Shown: positions 38,101-51,076, numbered from the stretch's first letter. The stretch is DNA of 64,000 bases from Numida meleagris (GCF_002078875.1 NC_034414.1:25057782-25121781); one strand, 5' to 3'. A program made the numbers and translations. The notes: generated by a model not told the origin, from the sequence alone.

Positions 38101-41100
38101 AATAATAATTTAATAGTTACTTCTTGCATTATCAAGGAAAAAAAGAGGAAGAGTGTTTATTTGTTATGGTAGAACACTGTTATCAAAACCAAAAGATGAA
38201 ATTTCTTGTTCTGGACAGTAGCAGATCATGAAGCTATAGAGAAATAGCATCAGATGCCAGCACTGCATTCAGTTTCCACAAATTCAGCATGGAGAATCCT
38301 GAAGCTATTAATCAGGCTAGAAGGTCAGAAGTTTTGCAGAATAGTCTCTTTTTGATCTTTAAATTGATTTGAGATTCACTGAAAACAGCAGAAAACTTGT
38401 AAGGATCTCTTCTCTGAAGAAATTCTTTACTTTTTCTGCCAGACATACAGCTACTGTAAACTCCACTTTTTGACTGATCTGACCAGGCTGTAAGAAGTTG
38501 ATTTGTCTTTTCTATCGAGGGACTGAATATTTCACGGTAAAATTGTGTGGTAAGAGAGAGATAGGGTAGGTTTTATAATAGGTATTTCGCAAGAGGAGCT
38601 TAAAATCATGCAAATTGGTCAAACGGAGAAACAAAGATGCTGGATGGGGAAGGGCTCCTGAAAGAATGCAGTCATACTGACACAAGTTATGCCAGTGAAT
38701 ATTTAATGGCTTTTTTTAGACGGTGAAGCAGCATTCCTCTTCTAGGTTGGGAAGGGCAGCAAAATGACTATTCTGAGTCTAGTCAAATATCCCCTTAGGC
38801 CATTATCCCGCCTTAGACAGCAGTACAAGAATTAGGGTAGAAAGTTCTCTTTCCCCTTGATATCTTAACCTGACTTCTCAACATCCTCTGTTCAGGGGCA
38901 TGCTGAACCAGACATTGTTTTGAAACCAGTACACTTAACCACAGATGGACCAATTGTCTCTGTGTTTGTTCAGTCTTTTTTGAAACAAAGGTAAGAACAA
39001 AGTGGCATGAACTACATTTTCTGCAAGTGATAGAGGCCAAGAGACAGGGAGAGGAGAACTCTCTGGGACTCAGTAGTAAGAGCCTATGGGAGGAGGAGCA
39101 AAGTGCATCCTGATGGCATCCAACATTTGCAGAGGAATTATGGGAGTGGGATCTTTGAAGTACCTGACTTGTTGCTAAAGATCTTGATGTTATTTTTTTT
39201 TTTTGCCATGCAGTGAATAGGGACAGAGGAACTAGGGGGAAGAAAAGCATTTCCTGGTACTCGGGGGAAATAGATGCTCAAGTACTTTTCAGTTTGTGTA
39301 GGACGAGTATGAATCTGGTCAGCAGTTGTCAGTGACAATTTCGAAAGCCTCCACTTCTTACTGAGAACAAGAGAGCAATGTACTGCTTGCAGAAGTGCGT
39401 GCAGAACCAGTGCAGGGTTTTCGCTGGTGTGGGAGAACGAGCACTCTTCTGGTAGGCAATTGTGCTCATCATCTCCTGTGTTGCCTGGGCTCAGCTGGCT
39501 GAACTGTGCTGTCCTGAGAAAAGATTGTGGGGAAATTGTTACAGAGGCTGCTGGTTGCCATCCACATGATATTGCCAACTTCTTTAATTGCAACATAACT
39601 CTGATGGGGATTTGTCATAAATTCTCATTTCTAGCCATCAGGTTGATAATATATGACCCATTCTTGATTTCTTTTGTTTTTTTTTCAACTTCTTCTTACA
39701 TATTCTTTTCTAATTACATCATACATGGACTATATGCCTTTACTCTCAAGACTCTCTGCTGATTATCCCCACCCTACTAACTATCTCATTAATGAGATGC
39801 TAACTCCTGCCTCTAATCTGTAGCTGACTGGAACATCTTTCAGACAAGTTCCCTCATGCTTTCTGCTGTGCTGCTTCTCAGGTTGCAGAAGAACTTTGTG
39901 CAAACACTCTGAAGGGTCCTGAATCACCCCTTGGTTTTCTCTGCAGGGATTTTCCCCACCCTGACCCTTCCAGCCAAGCTCTCCTCCTCTCCTGTTCCAT
40001 TTGAGCCTGCTGGGCCCAGCCTTCTCCATGCTCCCTCTGGGCAGAGAACACAGGTACAGGGCCTGCAGCTTGCCAGAGGGAGTGAGGAGCAAGGATTTCC
40101 CCTGTTGTTCTTCAGCCCACATTTGGTCGTGGCACTGCCTGCAAAGCCAGCCCAGGCTCCTTCAGTCTTACTCTATCCTGCAAGTCACTGGCAAACCTTG
40201 CAAACAGCCTCATAAAGGGTGAACTGTGTTCTAGGGTGGGGCAGGAGGACAGACTCACTGCCATTTAGCTTTCCATCCTGCCGTTGCTGTTCAGCTACAA
40301 GTTCCAGTTCATTAGTAGCTGGTGCCTAAAGAAGCAGCTTTTCCTTTCCTTTGTTTTAGTTTTTTTGTTAGAAGTTAAGGTCATAAGAAAAGTCATCATT
40401 CTTCTGTCGAAGCACTCCAGCAACATGAGCCCTTCCACCATGACTCTGTGCTCCCCAAAAGATCTGAGCCCTGCAGCTGCAAGCACATCACTAATTCATT
40501 GTGTTTATTCGTCCTGCTGCGTGCATTTGTGTACAGAAACTTCAGACAAGCACAACGGCAAGCCGGTGGGCTTTCCTGTAATGGTGTCTGGTAGACATTT
40601 CTTATTTATATGCAACTGCTTGAGCTGACCTTGCTTCAGGGCTGTTTTGTTGTTTTTGTTGTTGTTGCTGTTTTTGTTTTTTTGCATTGCATTTTGTTCA
40701 AATCACTCCTAGTCCCTCTGCATGTCAGCCACTCCATCACTCCCTCACAGGCCTGCTGGTAACTCCCCCTTAGAGCACATTCAACTTTCTGTGCTGTTCT
40801 CTTGAATGGCTTTTCTGCAGAACTGCTTGCCGCTCCTGGGGGGAGGAGGGGTGAAGATATACGTGCACGGAACAAAACAGTGTTTTTTTTTTTTTTATTG
40901 ACTACATGATGGGGAAAGAAAATACTATTATATCCTAGAATACTTATACTCACTGGACTTGCTGTTTCTTTTTGTGCTCTATGGGAAAGATGACACAATG
41001 TGTGCATTAGTGCTAAGTAAGGGTAGCTAGGAAAAAATGTCTTTGACACAAACAAATGTTATAAAAATCTATTCCAAAAACCTGAACAACACAATAAGCT

Positions 41101-41475
41101 TTCAGAAAAGAGAAATGGTTGCTATGTTTGCATATTTATCAATATTTCTCAACAAGCGTAAAGGTCATAGAGCTCTCTAGTTGTCAAACAATTGTATACC
41201 TTAATGGTGATTTCATCTCTTTCTCTCCATCTCTTTCTCTCCAAGTTCCATGCTTTCAGCTTAGCCTCATCACCTAAATTAAGATGTTAAATGCATTAGG
41301 GTTAGGACTGAATATTTCTGACACACAAAATGGGAATTTCACAGAAAACTGTTTACTGAATAAAAATATTTCTGTTCTCTACGGATATCAGTCCTTTTGG
41401 ATTCAAAAAAGTCTGTTCTCCAGGCTTATGATAATAGATTTAAACTGGTGTATGATTTGATTCAGTAAGAAGATG
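35169..41475. other. Intergenic, no gene recognised
   Basis: It contains a TATA/TGTG patch (about 37213-37243), a GC-richer stretch near 39930-40170 that is nearly CpG-free, and T/A runs. Open frames of 100-150 codons, for example 38813-39250 and 39138-39596 on the minus strand, have mixed composition and no family signature. I found no exon of the ITPKA gene that follows RTF1 in mammals. Confidence 0.55.
37213..37243. repeat. TG/TA dinucleotide repeat
   Basis: It reads TATATGTGTGTGTGTATATA and so on, a short mixed (TG)n(TA)n tract. Confidence 0.8.
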
Positions 41476-41477
41476 TA

Positions 41478-41745
41478 GAGCTGTTAGAGCAGGTCCAGAG
41501 GAGGGCCACAAGGACAATCGAAGGGCTGGGGCACCTCTCCTATGGAGACAGGCTGTGGGACATGGGGTTGTTCAGCTTGGTGAAGAGAAGGCTCCAGGGA
41601 GACCTCTTTGCAGCCTTCCAGTACTTAAAGGGAGCTTATAAATAGTTGATTTCCCTCCTGTATACATAAGCAGATAGTGATAGGACAAGGAAGGGGAACA
41701 GTTTTAAACTAAAAGAGGGAAGATTTAGATTAGATGCAGAAATTT
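41478..41745 (+). mobile_element. CR1 fragment lacking its 3' end (plus orientation)
   Basis: It matches the CR1 internal 3' region: CAGGTCCAGAGGAGGGCCAC, then GCTGGGGCACCTCTCCTATG, GAGAAGGCTCCAGGGAGAC, AGTGATAGGACAAGG and TTTTAAACTAAAAGAGGGAA. It stops at the AGATTTAGATTAGATG block. The following GGAACAGG..GCCCAGAG and terminal repeat are absent. Confidence 0.9.
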
Positions 41746-44049
41746 AGGGTCTGCATGTCAAAATGGCCTAAATCCTGTACCAATGTGGATTGTTTTCTCA
41801 CTGAACAGTTCAGAGTTCATGTACTAAGTCTATAACCTCATAAAAAATAGTATCTGGTATGTTTAAATTGGTATATTAAACATGATAACGACTTATTGGT
41901 TATTATGAACAGTACACAGTTGGTTCCCTGTTTGATCAGTATAAGTTCAAATATTTTGTAAAAGGATATGACTGTACTTTCTGTTGAGTACTGACTATTC
42001 ACATTCTGGTAGTACTGTAGAATAAAGAACAGACTTTTTAAAGGGCTTTTAAAAGTCAAGAGAGATAAGCCCAAACTCTTAATTGGCATAACTAAAAATC
42101 TTTGGAAAACTAGGAAGTCTTCAGTAAAAAGCTGAGAGCTGGACTTCCTTACAGTATAATAGGCAGTATTAAAAATGTGAATATTGTGGTCTGTTACTTG
42201 CACAAGGGAAAAATAAAATTAAAAACATTGTAGGAAAAAAGGAGACGTGAGACAGCAAATAAGATAATAGATTGTAAACTTTCTAAATTTACGTGAAGTT
42301 CCAAAAAAAAAAAAAAAAATTAGGTTATAAGGCTTGTAAAAGGAATAGTGAATATTTTCATTTGTACATAAAAAGGGGAAAGGGAGGGGAAAAAAAAAGA
42401 GTTACTTGTTTCAAATTAAAATACAAGACAGGCTGTTAAAATTTGATGGCAATAGTGAGCCAAAGATTGCAGAGAGTAATCCTTAGGAGCTGTTTTGTAG
42501 AATTTTGAAAAGAAAGCATAGCTTTGAAAATTAGTGCTATATACATTGTATGATCTTTTTTCTTAGAGAAGACAGAGATGTGGAGGTAATTGTCCCTCTC
42601 TGAAGCTGCCATGATGGACCCAAATTGGCTGTTGATGTGAGGCAGTGAGAGATATTGACAGAAATCCTGTATACTTCTTAATGTTCTAAGTTAGTCTTTT
42701 CCTTTTATAGTATCTAAACTGTATATTTAAAAAAAAGACAAAAATACTTTAGTTGCAAGTTTTAGATTAGAGTTCTGAGGTTTCAGTGTGATAGATTAGA
42801 GGTTGCTACGTTTAATGCAGAAGTAAATTAAGAAGAAAAACTGTCCAGTGTTTAAAATTAGGCTGTTTGTCTAATTATACAACCCAGTTGCTCATGAATT
42901 GACTGTAGAAGCTTGCTACATGCATTATTTCTGGCTCAAGTTATTCACACTATCCTTTTTTTTTTTTTCTCAGTAGAATAGTGGGAGTGAGGCACTGAAC
43001 AAAAAAGACAAGGTACAAAAAATGGTTTTAAACTGAAATTGCTAACTGAACATTTCAGTATTATTTGAGGTACTATTAGAAGCTGAATGAAAAGAAAATA
43101 CACAGTTATGGTACAGTGGTATGATTATTTCTGTTCATTGCTTATTTTACTTTCTTCAACAAATGAGATTAAAACTACAATGGCAGATAGGAAAATTTGC
43201 TGAGATGGCTGCTTTTAAAAAATTATTAACTCCACACATGGAAGAGATCCAGAGCTGGTGAGCATTTCATTGGAAATCAAAGCCATATTATCTCAACCAT
43301 GTAGTAGTCATTACAGCACTGCAAGGGCGCTGGAAGCATGAGGTGAACACACTGTGGAGATTGTTGCAGCTCCAGAGAATTTGCATTACCTGCGTCGTAA
43401 GTGGGAGAAATGGTTCAGCTCTGACATGAGTATAGGAACTCCAGTACCTGGATATTAGGATATTCTCATAAAAGGAGGTAGCTCCACCACCCATCCTTTC
43501 TGCCTACCATAGACAGAAACAAAGAAATTTATGGAAGAATAATGTATGTTGACAGGTTTGTGCTACGTGAATGCAAGTAAGTTGATTACAACTATTTAAG
43601 CTGTACATCTATCGTGTGACAGAGACTCTGAGAAAAAAGAAGATGGAACAAAGATGCACTACAGAATAAAGAAATATCACACCTAGCACAGTGTTGTGCC
43701 TAGAACACAAAGGCTCGCTGAAAGGCTGCCAGTGCTGCTGCTCTGGTTGCTGTGTCAGCTGCAAGAACAGATCCCAAAATGGGAAGGGAAACAGAATGTC
43801 CAGAAGGAGGTTTTGGGAACTGAAAGCCTGATGCCTTCTCCAGCTCTTGTACAGTCTCCCTTACAGCCATAGCTGTGAAGGGGAGAATGGGAACCCACTG
43901 GCTGCCAGCAGCAGCTGGCTCAAGTGAAAGGATTTTAAAGAGCAAAACAGAACATGTTTTTCCACAAAGTGCAGCAAACTAATTGAAAGAAATTGAAGCA
44001 GGCTGTCAGCTGCCCTATCTCAGGTACATAGCTTGCTGCAAGCCCTGGT
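41746..44049. other. Intergenic, AT-rich, no gene recognised
   Basis: It includes a 17-base A run (42303-42319) and other A/T tracts. A minus-strand frame at 43700-43945 (81 codons, alanine-rich) is not recognised and has no splice context. Confidence 0.55.
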
Positions 44050-44430
44050 TAAAGGGGCTTGCCATGGCGTGCTGGGCCTGGTGGGCCTCACCTGAGGCCT
44101 CCCACATGCAGCGCCTCTGAACTCAGCCCCTGCACAGGCTGTATTGGGCTGGAGCCACAGAGCTGTACCTGTGGTACAGCTTGCTCCGGGCCTCAGCACC
44201 TTGCTGTGGCCTCTCCCTGGCCCCAGCTCTGCATTGTGGGTTGCCTTTCTGGCCTGGCCTGCCCCAGCACCACAAACCTGGGCCCTTTTGGCCTAGGCCC
44301 TTAATCAGACCTGGCCTCTATGTCTGGCTGGGAGTGGCAGGACAGGCCCTCATGGCCTATGCCATGCCATGGCTTGGAACCAGGAGCTTCCCTGCAAACA
44401 CAGGCTTCATCTCAGCAGTGCTCACCTGAG
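44050..44430. other. GC-rich, CpG-depleted patch
   Basis: About 380 bp rich in GGCCT, CCTGG and TGCC words, with only about three CpGs, set in AT-rich DNA. It has overlapping open frames (44059-44429) of low complexity rich in G, P, C, L and S. It could be a decayed CpG island or an unidentified old repeat; I cannot assign it. Confidence 0.5.
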
Positions 44431-45289
44431 GAAGGATTGTGGCTTTATTGTCTTGTTACCAGAACAGAGCTGTACTGTTACACATAAATAAGTGGGTGAG
44501 TAGATGCATTTTATCTCACTTAATATTTCTAAGCAAGCTGGATCAAAATTTCAGATTTGTTTGGTGGTCACTCAAACCACGCAGCTGTTCTTCAGTTCTG
44601 GCCACAGATGATGCCTGTGGTGATCACTTGTCCAGCTCTTAACTCCCTTTCCCACCTAGCTTAGATTAAAAACCTTGATTTGTAAATCGTTGGTATTCTG
44701 TACTTCAGAAATGTTTTCAAAAGTGGTTTTTTTTTCTCGCCTCTTTTCTGTGTGATAGGAATGGTGATTTGTAGGACATTAGAGTGCTTTATGTGAAATT
44801 CTTCTGTTCCTTTTAACAAGAAACTTCCTTTTCTTCCCCACACAGAAACCAGTGTCCTCTAGAATAATGGGAGAAGGCTTAAATCTAACACTAGTCAGAG
44901 TTACATAGGGGGAAGAAAAACTGGCAAGAGGTAGATATGCAAATTGACTAATTCTGTGAGTAAAAACATCAGTCATACATTCCTGAATAAATGAAGACTG
45001 AGATAATTTTCCTCTTCACAGCTAACGTCTTTTTTGGTAGGTACCTCCTCTTAAACCAATTTTCAGCCAAATCCATGCCAATGGAGTCTGAAATCTCTAT
45101 CAGACTTTTTTTTTTCTGGTTGGAAATTTCTTAAATGTCTGTTTTTTCATCTTATTTGTATTATCTTAAGCAGAGGACAGGGATTAAAATCAACGATATT
45201 TAGCCTGACTTAGAATCATTGTCCCAGATCCTCCCAAGTATTTAGGCATTTAAGTATGTGATTATTGCTCAGATCCTACATATTAGGGA
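44431..45289. other. Intergenic, nothing recognised
   Basis: Ordinary AT-rich sequence with short T runs. Confidence 0.55.
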
Positions 45290-45348
45290 TTGGAAACAGA
45301 TGATCTTAAAGCTCCCTTCGAAGCCAAATCTTTCTATGATTCTATGAT
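45290..45348 (+). mobile_element. CR1 3' terminal fragment (plus orientation)
   Basis: TGGAAACAGATGATCTTAAA, then GCTCCCTTCGAAGCCAAATC and TTTCTATGATTCTATGATT. It carries the terminal TTCTATGA repeat of CR1 and is about 60 bp long. Confidence 0.8.
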
Positions 45349-45900
45349 TAATTTGTTTCTGTTAGCAATTTTGCTTAAAATTAGAATAGTACAGAGACAG
45401 CGCTTAGTATCAGATAGGGTGATGAGATTATATTGCTCTACAGGTTCTCAACCCTCATCCTCTAGGACAGTCTTGAGGCCAAAATAAACATCTATTTTCC
45501 TCCTCTGGAAGTAACCACTGGGACTAGTTCTTCACTTTTCCTGAGATTTCTGACAGAAAACTAGGCATACTTCTTTTTAAAGTGCCTTGGGGTACCTTTT
45601 CCCCCAAGAGTATATACAGCAATAAAAATCTGGTTATTCCTGTGTACTTGCAGCCATGATGTCAAAGAGCAAAACAAGACAAATTAGGATCTCTTCCTGC
45701 AAAGGCCACGAAGTCTTTTCTACCAGTGAAAATCAGTTAAACTCGTAGTGGGCTGCAGAAGGCACCCTGAGTTCAAGTGCTTTTTGGCAGCATAGGTGCA
45801 GCCTTGATTTTTCCAGCCCTACAGACATTGTGAACATAAGAGAAAAAAGATGGATTTCTAAAAAAATGCCCAAATATTCTTACTTTAGTAGGGAAATATT

Positions 45901-45965
45901 AGAATCATAGAATCCTTAGAGTTGGAAGGGACCTCTGAAAGCCAACTCTGCTGGAAGGCATCCTT
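45901..45965 (-). mobile_element. CR1 3' terminal fragment (minus orientation)
   Basis: AGAATCATAGAATCCTTAGA, then GTTGGAAGGGACCTCTGAAA and GCCAACTCTGCTGGAAGGCA. It is the reverse complement of a CR1 tail. Confidence 0.85.
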
Positions 45966-48243
45966 GCATCTCAGTAGAATTGTGTGATGTGTCTAGGGGG
46001 CTATTACTTTACCTTCTTATTGTGTGATGTTACTCATACAAAAATCTGAACAAAAATAGGGCACAGGAAGAAAGAAATAGCAGGTTTTTTTTAGAAGAAA
46101 GTCTCTGTTCTTGTGAAAGAAAATGGATACTGAAATGAAATGACAGAAGCAGCACAGTGCCCTGATTGCTAGCAAAAAAAAAAAGAGAGAATTTGGAGCA
46201 GACAAGTATCTGAGGCACATAATAACACGTAGACTTGTAATACTAATTTTGCTGTCTCCCTAAGCCTTGAAATGACTGTGCCAGCTCAGACCAAAGCTCC
46301 ATCTACCTCTTAAGCTGTAGGTGATGCCACTTGCTACTTCAGAAAAGGACTTGCTTTTTGCTTCAAAGCAACAGCAGATGAAAGCCATGCTTAATTAGTT
46401 TTACTGTGGGAATGAAAGCTTTATCTTTAAAAATGAAAATCACTTTTTTTCAGTTGTTTTGCAAAGCTTATTTGGGCACCTGCAAGGATGCTGTTCAGGC
46501 AGTGGTCTGATACTGATGTCTGAAAAAAAACATTACCCCTGGCCCTTTTTGCCCCGCCTTCCCCAAGTCATCTTCGTTCATATTTTATTCTTTGAAACCT
46601 TCCCAAAATGGATCTTCCTTAGGATCTTCCTCAAACAGTGCCAAGTATCGAAAGTGACACTGAAGATTAAAGAAGCTAATGCTTTCACACACAGCTTTCA
46701 GTGACTTGCTTGAATCTTGCAGATAAACACAATTCACCTAGTGCCAGGATATCTCCACTCATTTTAGCCATGTCTCAGCTCCATTCTGCATGTTAGTCAC
46801 ACATGTTAGATGAAGTCATGTGATCTTTCTGTAGGCCCTCGTTTCCTGTTACATTTAATAGGTTTTTACAAGTTCTTCAGTGTTTGTCAAACATGCCAAG
46901 TTGAAGTGATAAGCAGTAGTAAGGATTATCCTAAACAGTCATTTACATTGTGCAGGTAAATTGTGCTGTTTAATAAATAGTTCAATAAATTTTCAAGACC
47001 CCAGATACAGTCTTTCAAAGTTGTGGGCAAAAGCCCAACCTGTTCTGTTTTGTTGTGAAGTGTGCAGTTACTAGTGTAGGAGGATACATTTAAACAATGA
47101 GGTTTTCTTTCCTCTTCCTTATTCACCTTCCCCAGTTTCTCAGACAATGGTTTATGCATTGTACAAGCAGCATGCAGTATATACCCCCACGCCTCTGCAA
47201 GGGCTCAAGGCTTTTTTTGTGGCAGCAGAAAAAAAAAAAAAAACATTTTCTCTTTTCTAACCTGGAGTCCCAGCCTCTAGATTTCATTGCTTCCCCTCAC
47301 TATCTCCAATGGGATGTGACAAACCAATCTCCCTGTAAGTCATCTTAATTAGCTCTTGGCAGTCCAGTGCTTGGAGGTGCAGCATACAGACCAAAGCAGC
47401 CCTTCTGTTAGGCTGTTGCTATCTGGAGATGGCTATACTGTGTGGCACAGTGGTTTGCTGTTCCCAAGAGCAGGTGAAAGACAGTAAGGAAGGGCCATCC
47501 AAATCACAAACACCAGCTGCAAAATAGTCAAGGGACACTACCTTGTTATGGCAGTAGGTAGGCTCCCTATTGTGGCAGACTTTCGTGCAAGATGGTCTGG
47601 TCTTAGCACAGCCCAACAGAAAGTATTTTTCTCATAAGTGATAACAGGCCTCAGCAGTTAGCACTGCACACTTTCAGTGCGTTTTGAGCTCTGTTTAAGT
47701 CCTGCTTAAGGTTTTAGATAAAGCCTTATCGCTCCTGGTAGGGTGTAGTTTAAGACAAGCAACTTCATACTGATCTTTCATCTTCATATGTAATCAAAAA
47801 TGTGAGTTACATATGTATAATGGAATCTGGGAAGATGTGGCACAATGGCTATACCATATGTAATTGAGATATTCTTATCAGAAAGCTGAAAGCAAACTTG
47901 CTTTTGCTACAAAGTGAATCAAGACGATATAGCACTGTGTGAAAAAGTAATGAATGTAGTTAGCTGACCACAAGTGCCCGCACCATGCAACGTAAATACA
48001 ATTTTATTTAGCTCATCAATTTGTTCTCAGATGTACAGCAAGAGGAATGGAAACAGTCCCAGGAGAGTTATGCAGAGGTACATCCCTGCTTCTGAAATGG
48101 AAATAGCAACAATGCTGACACTAAGGAGAGTGCAAGGACTTTCTGAGCAGGTTTCTCTGGAAAAAAACTGTCTTCTCATGTGGGAGCAGGTGCAGATGGT
48201 CAGGAGTAAAGGTTTGGATAACTGTTACCAGAGATATGAGAGA
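45966..48243. other. Intergenic, no gene recognised
   Basis: It holds a 15-base A run near 47228 and unremarkable AT-rich sequence. A plus-strand frame at 47974-48276 runs into the mariner end and has no family motif. Confidence 0.55.
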
Positions 48244-48245
48244 TA

Positions 48246-48662
48246 TGCTGTGAAAGTAATGCCGCCTATTTTATGACAGCCCAAAGTGTCAGAGACAAAT
48301 GTTGGCGGCACGGCAATAGAGGTTGAACGTTCCTGCCAGTATTGCATTATATTTTGTTACTGTGCAACTGATGGCAGTAGAGGGGCAGTGACAAAATGGC
48401 GTCTGACGTGGAAGTGAGTGCAGTGAGGCAGTAGTGGTGAGTTTCAGCAGTGGCAAAAGTGACAGTGGGTCACCTCTGCTGGTGCAGATTTTTGCAAGCG
48501 TGGTATGTAAGCTCTTGTTCATCGCTGGTGAAAATGCATACCTAACGGCTATGACTATGTTTTGTAGCTGAGAATTTGCTCTATCAAATAGTGTTATCGT
48601 GCTCTTTGTATCTGTTGTAGCTTCTATGGAAATAAATAGGAGATATTACTTTTGGAGCAACC
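48246..48662 (+). mobile_element. Galluhop-type mariner with both ends, internally deleted (copy B)
   Basis: It has terminal inverted repeats: left GAAAGTAATGCCGCCTATTT, right (reverse complement) AGGTTGCTCCAAAAGTAATA, and is flanked by TA on both sides (48244-48245 and 48663-48664). Length is 417 bp, against about 1.3 kb known for autonomous mariners. A transposase start ATGGCGTCTGACGTGGAAGT (48398) is followed soon by the C-terminal transposase segment, read with stops as ALVHRW and KCIPNG. The rest of the coding region is missing. The right half keeps AGCTGAGAATTTGCTCTATC and the 3' end. It is non-autonomous. Confidence 0.88.
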
Positions 48663-48664
48663 TA

Positions 48665-49568
48665 TGTAGTATGGGTGCACTACTTTCCTTGTATATTAGG
48701 GTTATTGGAAAGACTTCATTAGGCATAATCCCTTCCTGAACAGGCCTTGACCCAAGGTTCCCCAATGTCACCGGTGTGTTAGCAGAGCAAAAAGAAGCCT
48801 TACTGTTCCGAAGAAAGTATCAAAAATGTCCTGGCATTAGCCTCACAGTGTACAAAATATTTCCAGAATGATAGACCAGAATGAACTCAGCCAGAAAAAA
48901 ATCAGAGGAAGGGCTGCTTCTTAGATTCACCAACTCTGAAATTTAATCAAACTTTATCGCATTATCAGCTTTCTAGTAGAAATGTCCACTTACTACTGAA
49001 TCGAATGGACAGTTCAGAAGAACAGTGACTTCTCCTGGACATGCAGGCTGGCACCTGAAAACAATGGCAACTGAGTGGAGATCTGTGTGGATGTGAATGT
49101 CTCTCAGGCACACCTGGAGGACCCGGGGAAGGGAGCAGGAAATCATTTTTGTGCCAAAGATGACCCACCCCACATGTGAATAATAGAGTATTGTGTGTTT
49201 TTTCACCAGTTCAGTGAATAGTCCTGAGAAACACGATAAAGGAGTCCACAGAGTGAAATACACTAACGTAAAATGTCTCTCTCATTTTTCAACTAGACTA
49301 CTACAAACTTGATGTTTTGAACAAAGAGGAAGTATTAAATTATTGCAAGGTTATTCAGACAAACCTTAAAGGGTTTCTGTATACATTGGTAAATGGTGGT
49401 GGAATTTGGTGTACATAATGTGTGAGCTCCAGTCTAAATCAGGAGTCAGCAGTTATACTCCTCTCTATGAAGGTAATACCTATGCTCATTAATTGGCGGC
49501 ATTGTTTGAACTGAGTACCCGTAGAGGGATTTTTCTGTATTGTGTTGCCAATTCTCTCAGGCAATCGC
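48665..49568. other. Intergenic, nothing recognised
   Basis: Short minus-strand frames at 48965-49263 show no family motif. Confidence 0.55.
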
Positions 49569-49964
49569 AGAATCATAGAATGGCTTAGATTGGACAGGAC
49601 CTTAAAGCCCACCCAGTTCCAGCCCCCTGCTATGGGCAGTGCTGCCACCCACCAGATCAGGCTGCCCGGGGCCCCAACCAACCTGGCCTTGAATGCCTAC
49701 AGGGATGGGCCATCCCTGTGCCAGTCGGTCCCTCACCATCCTCTGAGTAAAAATTTTCTTCCTGACATCTTCCCTAAATCTCCCCCCCTTTAGTGTAAAG
49801 CCATTCCTTCTTGTCCTGTCACCATGTGACCATGTAAAAAGTCAGTCCCTCTCCTGCTTGGAAGCTCCCTTCAAGCACTGGAAAGTTGCAATGAGATCTC
49901 CTCCGAGATCTCCAACACCGTCAACCTTTCTTCATGGGAGAGATGCTCCAGCCCTCTGAATTGT
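49569..49964 (-). mobile_element. CR1 retrotransposon 3' part (minus orientation), about 400 bp
   Basis: It starts AGAATCATAGAATGGCTTAG and continues through GACCTTAAAGCCCACCCAG, CCTTGAATGCCTACAGGGAT, TTCTTCCTGACATCTTCC, CCATTCCTTCTTGTCCTGTC and AGAGATGCTCCAGCCCTCTG. It is the best-preserved CR1 of the window, with the 3' end intact and a 5' truncation. Confidence 0.95.
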
Positions 49965-51076
49965 ATCTTGAATTTCTTATGTTCTTATTAGCTTATTCTA
50001 CAATTTAAAATGAAAGACCATTGAACTTCAGAATTCAGCCTACAGAATAAAGGAAATCAAAATGTTGTAATTTTTCTGTAGAAAGTCTTTTACCTGTGGG
50101 ATGTTTCTTGTGCCCTGTCACCATAGGAGAGTATATGAACAAAGAAAATGTACAATTTTTTGTTTGGAAATGTGAAGAAGTATTATTGAATTGTATGAAA
50201 AAGAATTGGAGTACACATATGTATACATTATTTAAATGTGGATGTATAGCTACAAAACTAACAGAAAAGCTACAAGGGCAAATTTTGTTTCTCCATTTCA
50301 AGTTGACATGGAAAGTTCTTAAAACAATGTAGAACGTGTAACAAAGGTTTTACTGAACGATCTCATGCAGAAGATTACAGTTTTTCTCTTTGTGGAAAAA
50401 TGAGTAAAACTCAGATTTGATCAAGTTGTCTTAGCTTGTAAGGATTTAGGCTTGTAACTGCTTAAAATGTTACCATTCTTGAACTTTTCTCTGAAAAGAA
50501 AACAAACCCTAGCATATGATTAAGTTTATCTGATACTTCCTCCTGTATGCTTGGCTCTGTTTCTTGCTCTACCTGTTTGGTGGCTACCCTAAAATGTACG
50601 ATCTCTTTCATAAATGAGTTTTTGGATACATCTTTAAGCCCAGAAAAAGCTTTTCTAATACAATGGCATCAAGAATATCCTTTCAGGATTCTTAAACTCA
50701 ATAGATTGGGCAACACAGAGTTGATCAAATGGATGCTAGAGGGTATATATTACAGGAACACAAGTCAAGCAAATGCATAGCTGCCTGTTTGAGCACAGCA
50801 CCCGGGAAGACAGAAACATGGCATTTAGGTGTGAATCTCCCAAGTTTGGGGGAAGTTTAATTTTCAAAATATAATTCTAGTAAATTTACTATATTCGGGC
50901 TTGAACAAGATGCTTATACATCTACCTGCCAATCAAGAAATTTAGTTTATGTACAGGTAAACAAAACATTTTGCAATGTTCTTTTGAAAATGTATGGAAT
51001 TCAGCTGCTATCAGTTGATTGCTGATCCTATTCAGGACTGATCCTGTTTACAGAACTATCATCAGTTACTCTTTTA
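49965..51076. other. Intergenic, nothing recognised
   Basis: AT-rich. Short frames at 50096-50332 and 50547-50780 have no family motif. Confidence 0.55.

Noticed and set aside
38813..39596. Two overlapping minus-strand frames of 145 and 152 codons
   Set aside because: Mixed composition, no family signature, no consistent start or splice context.
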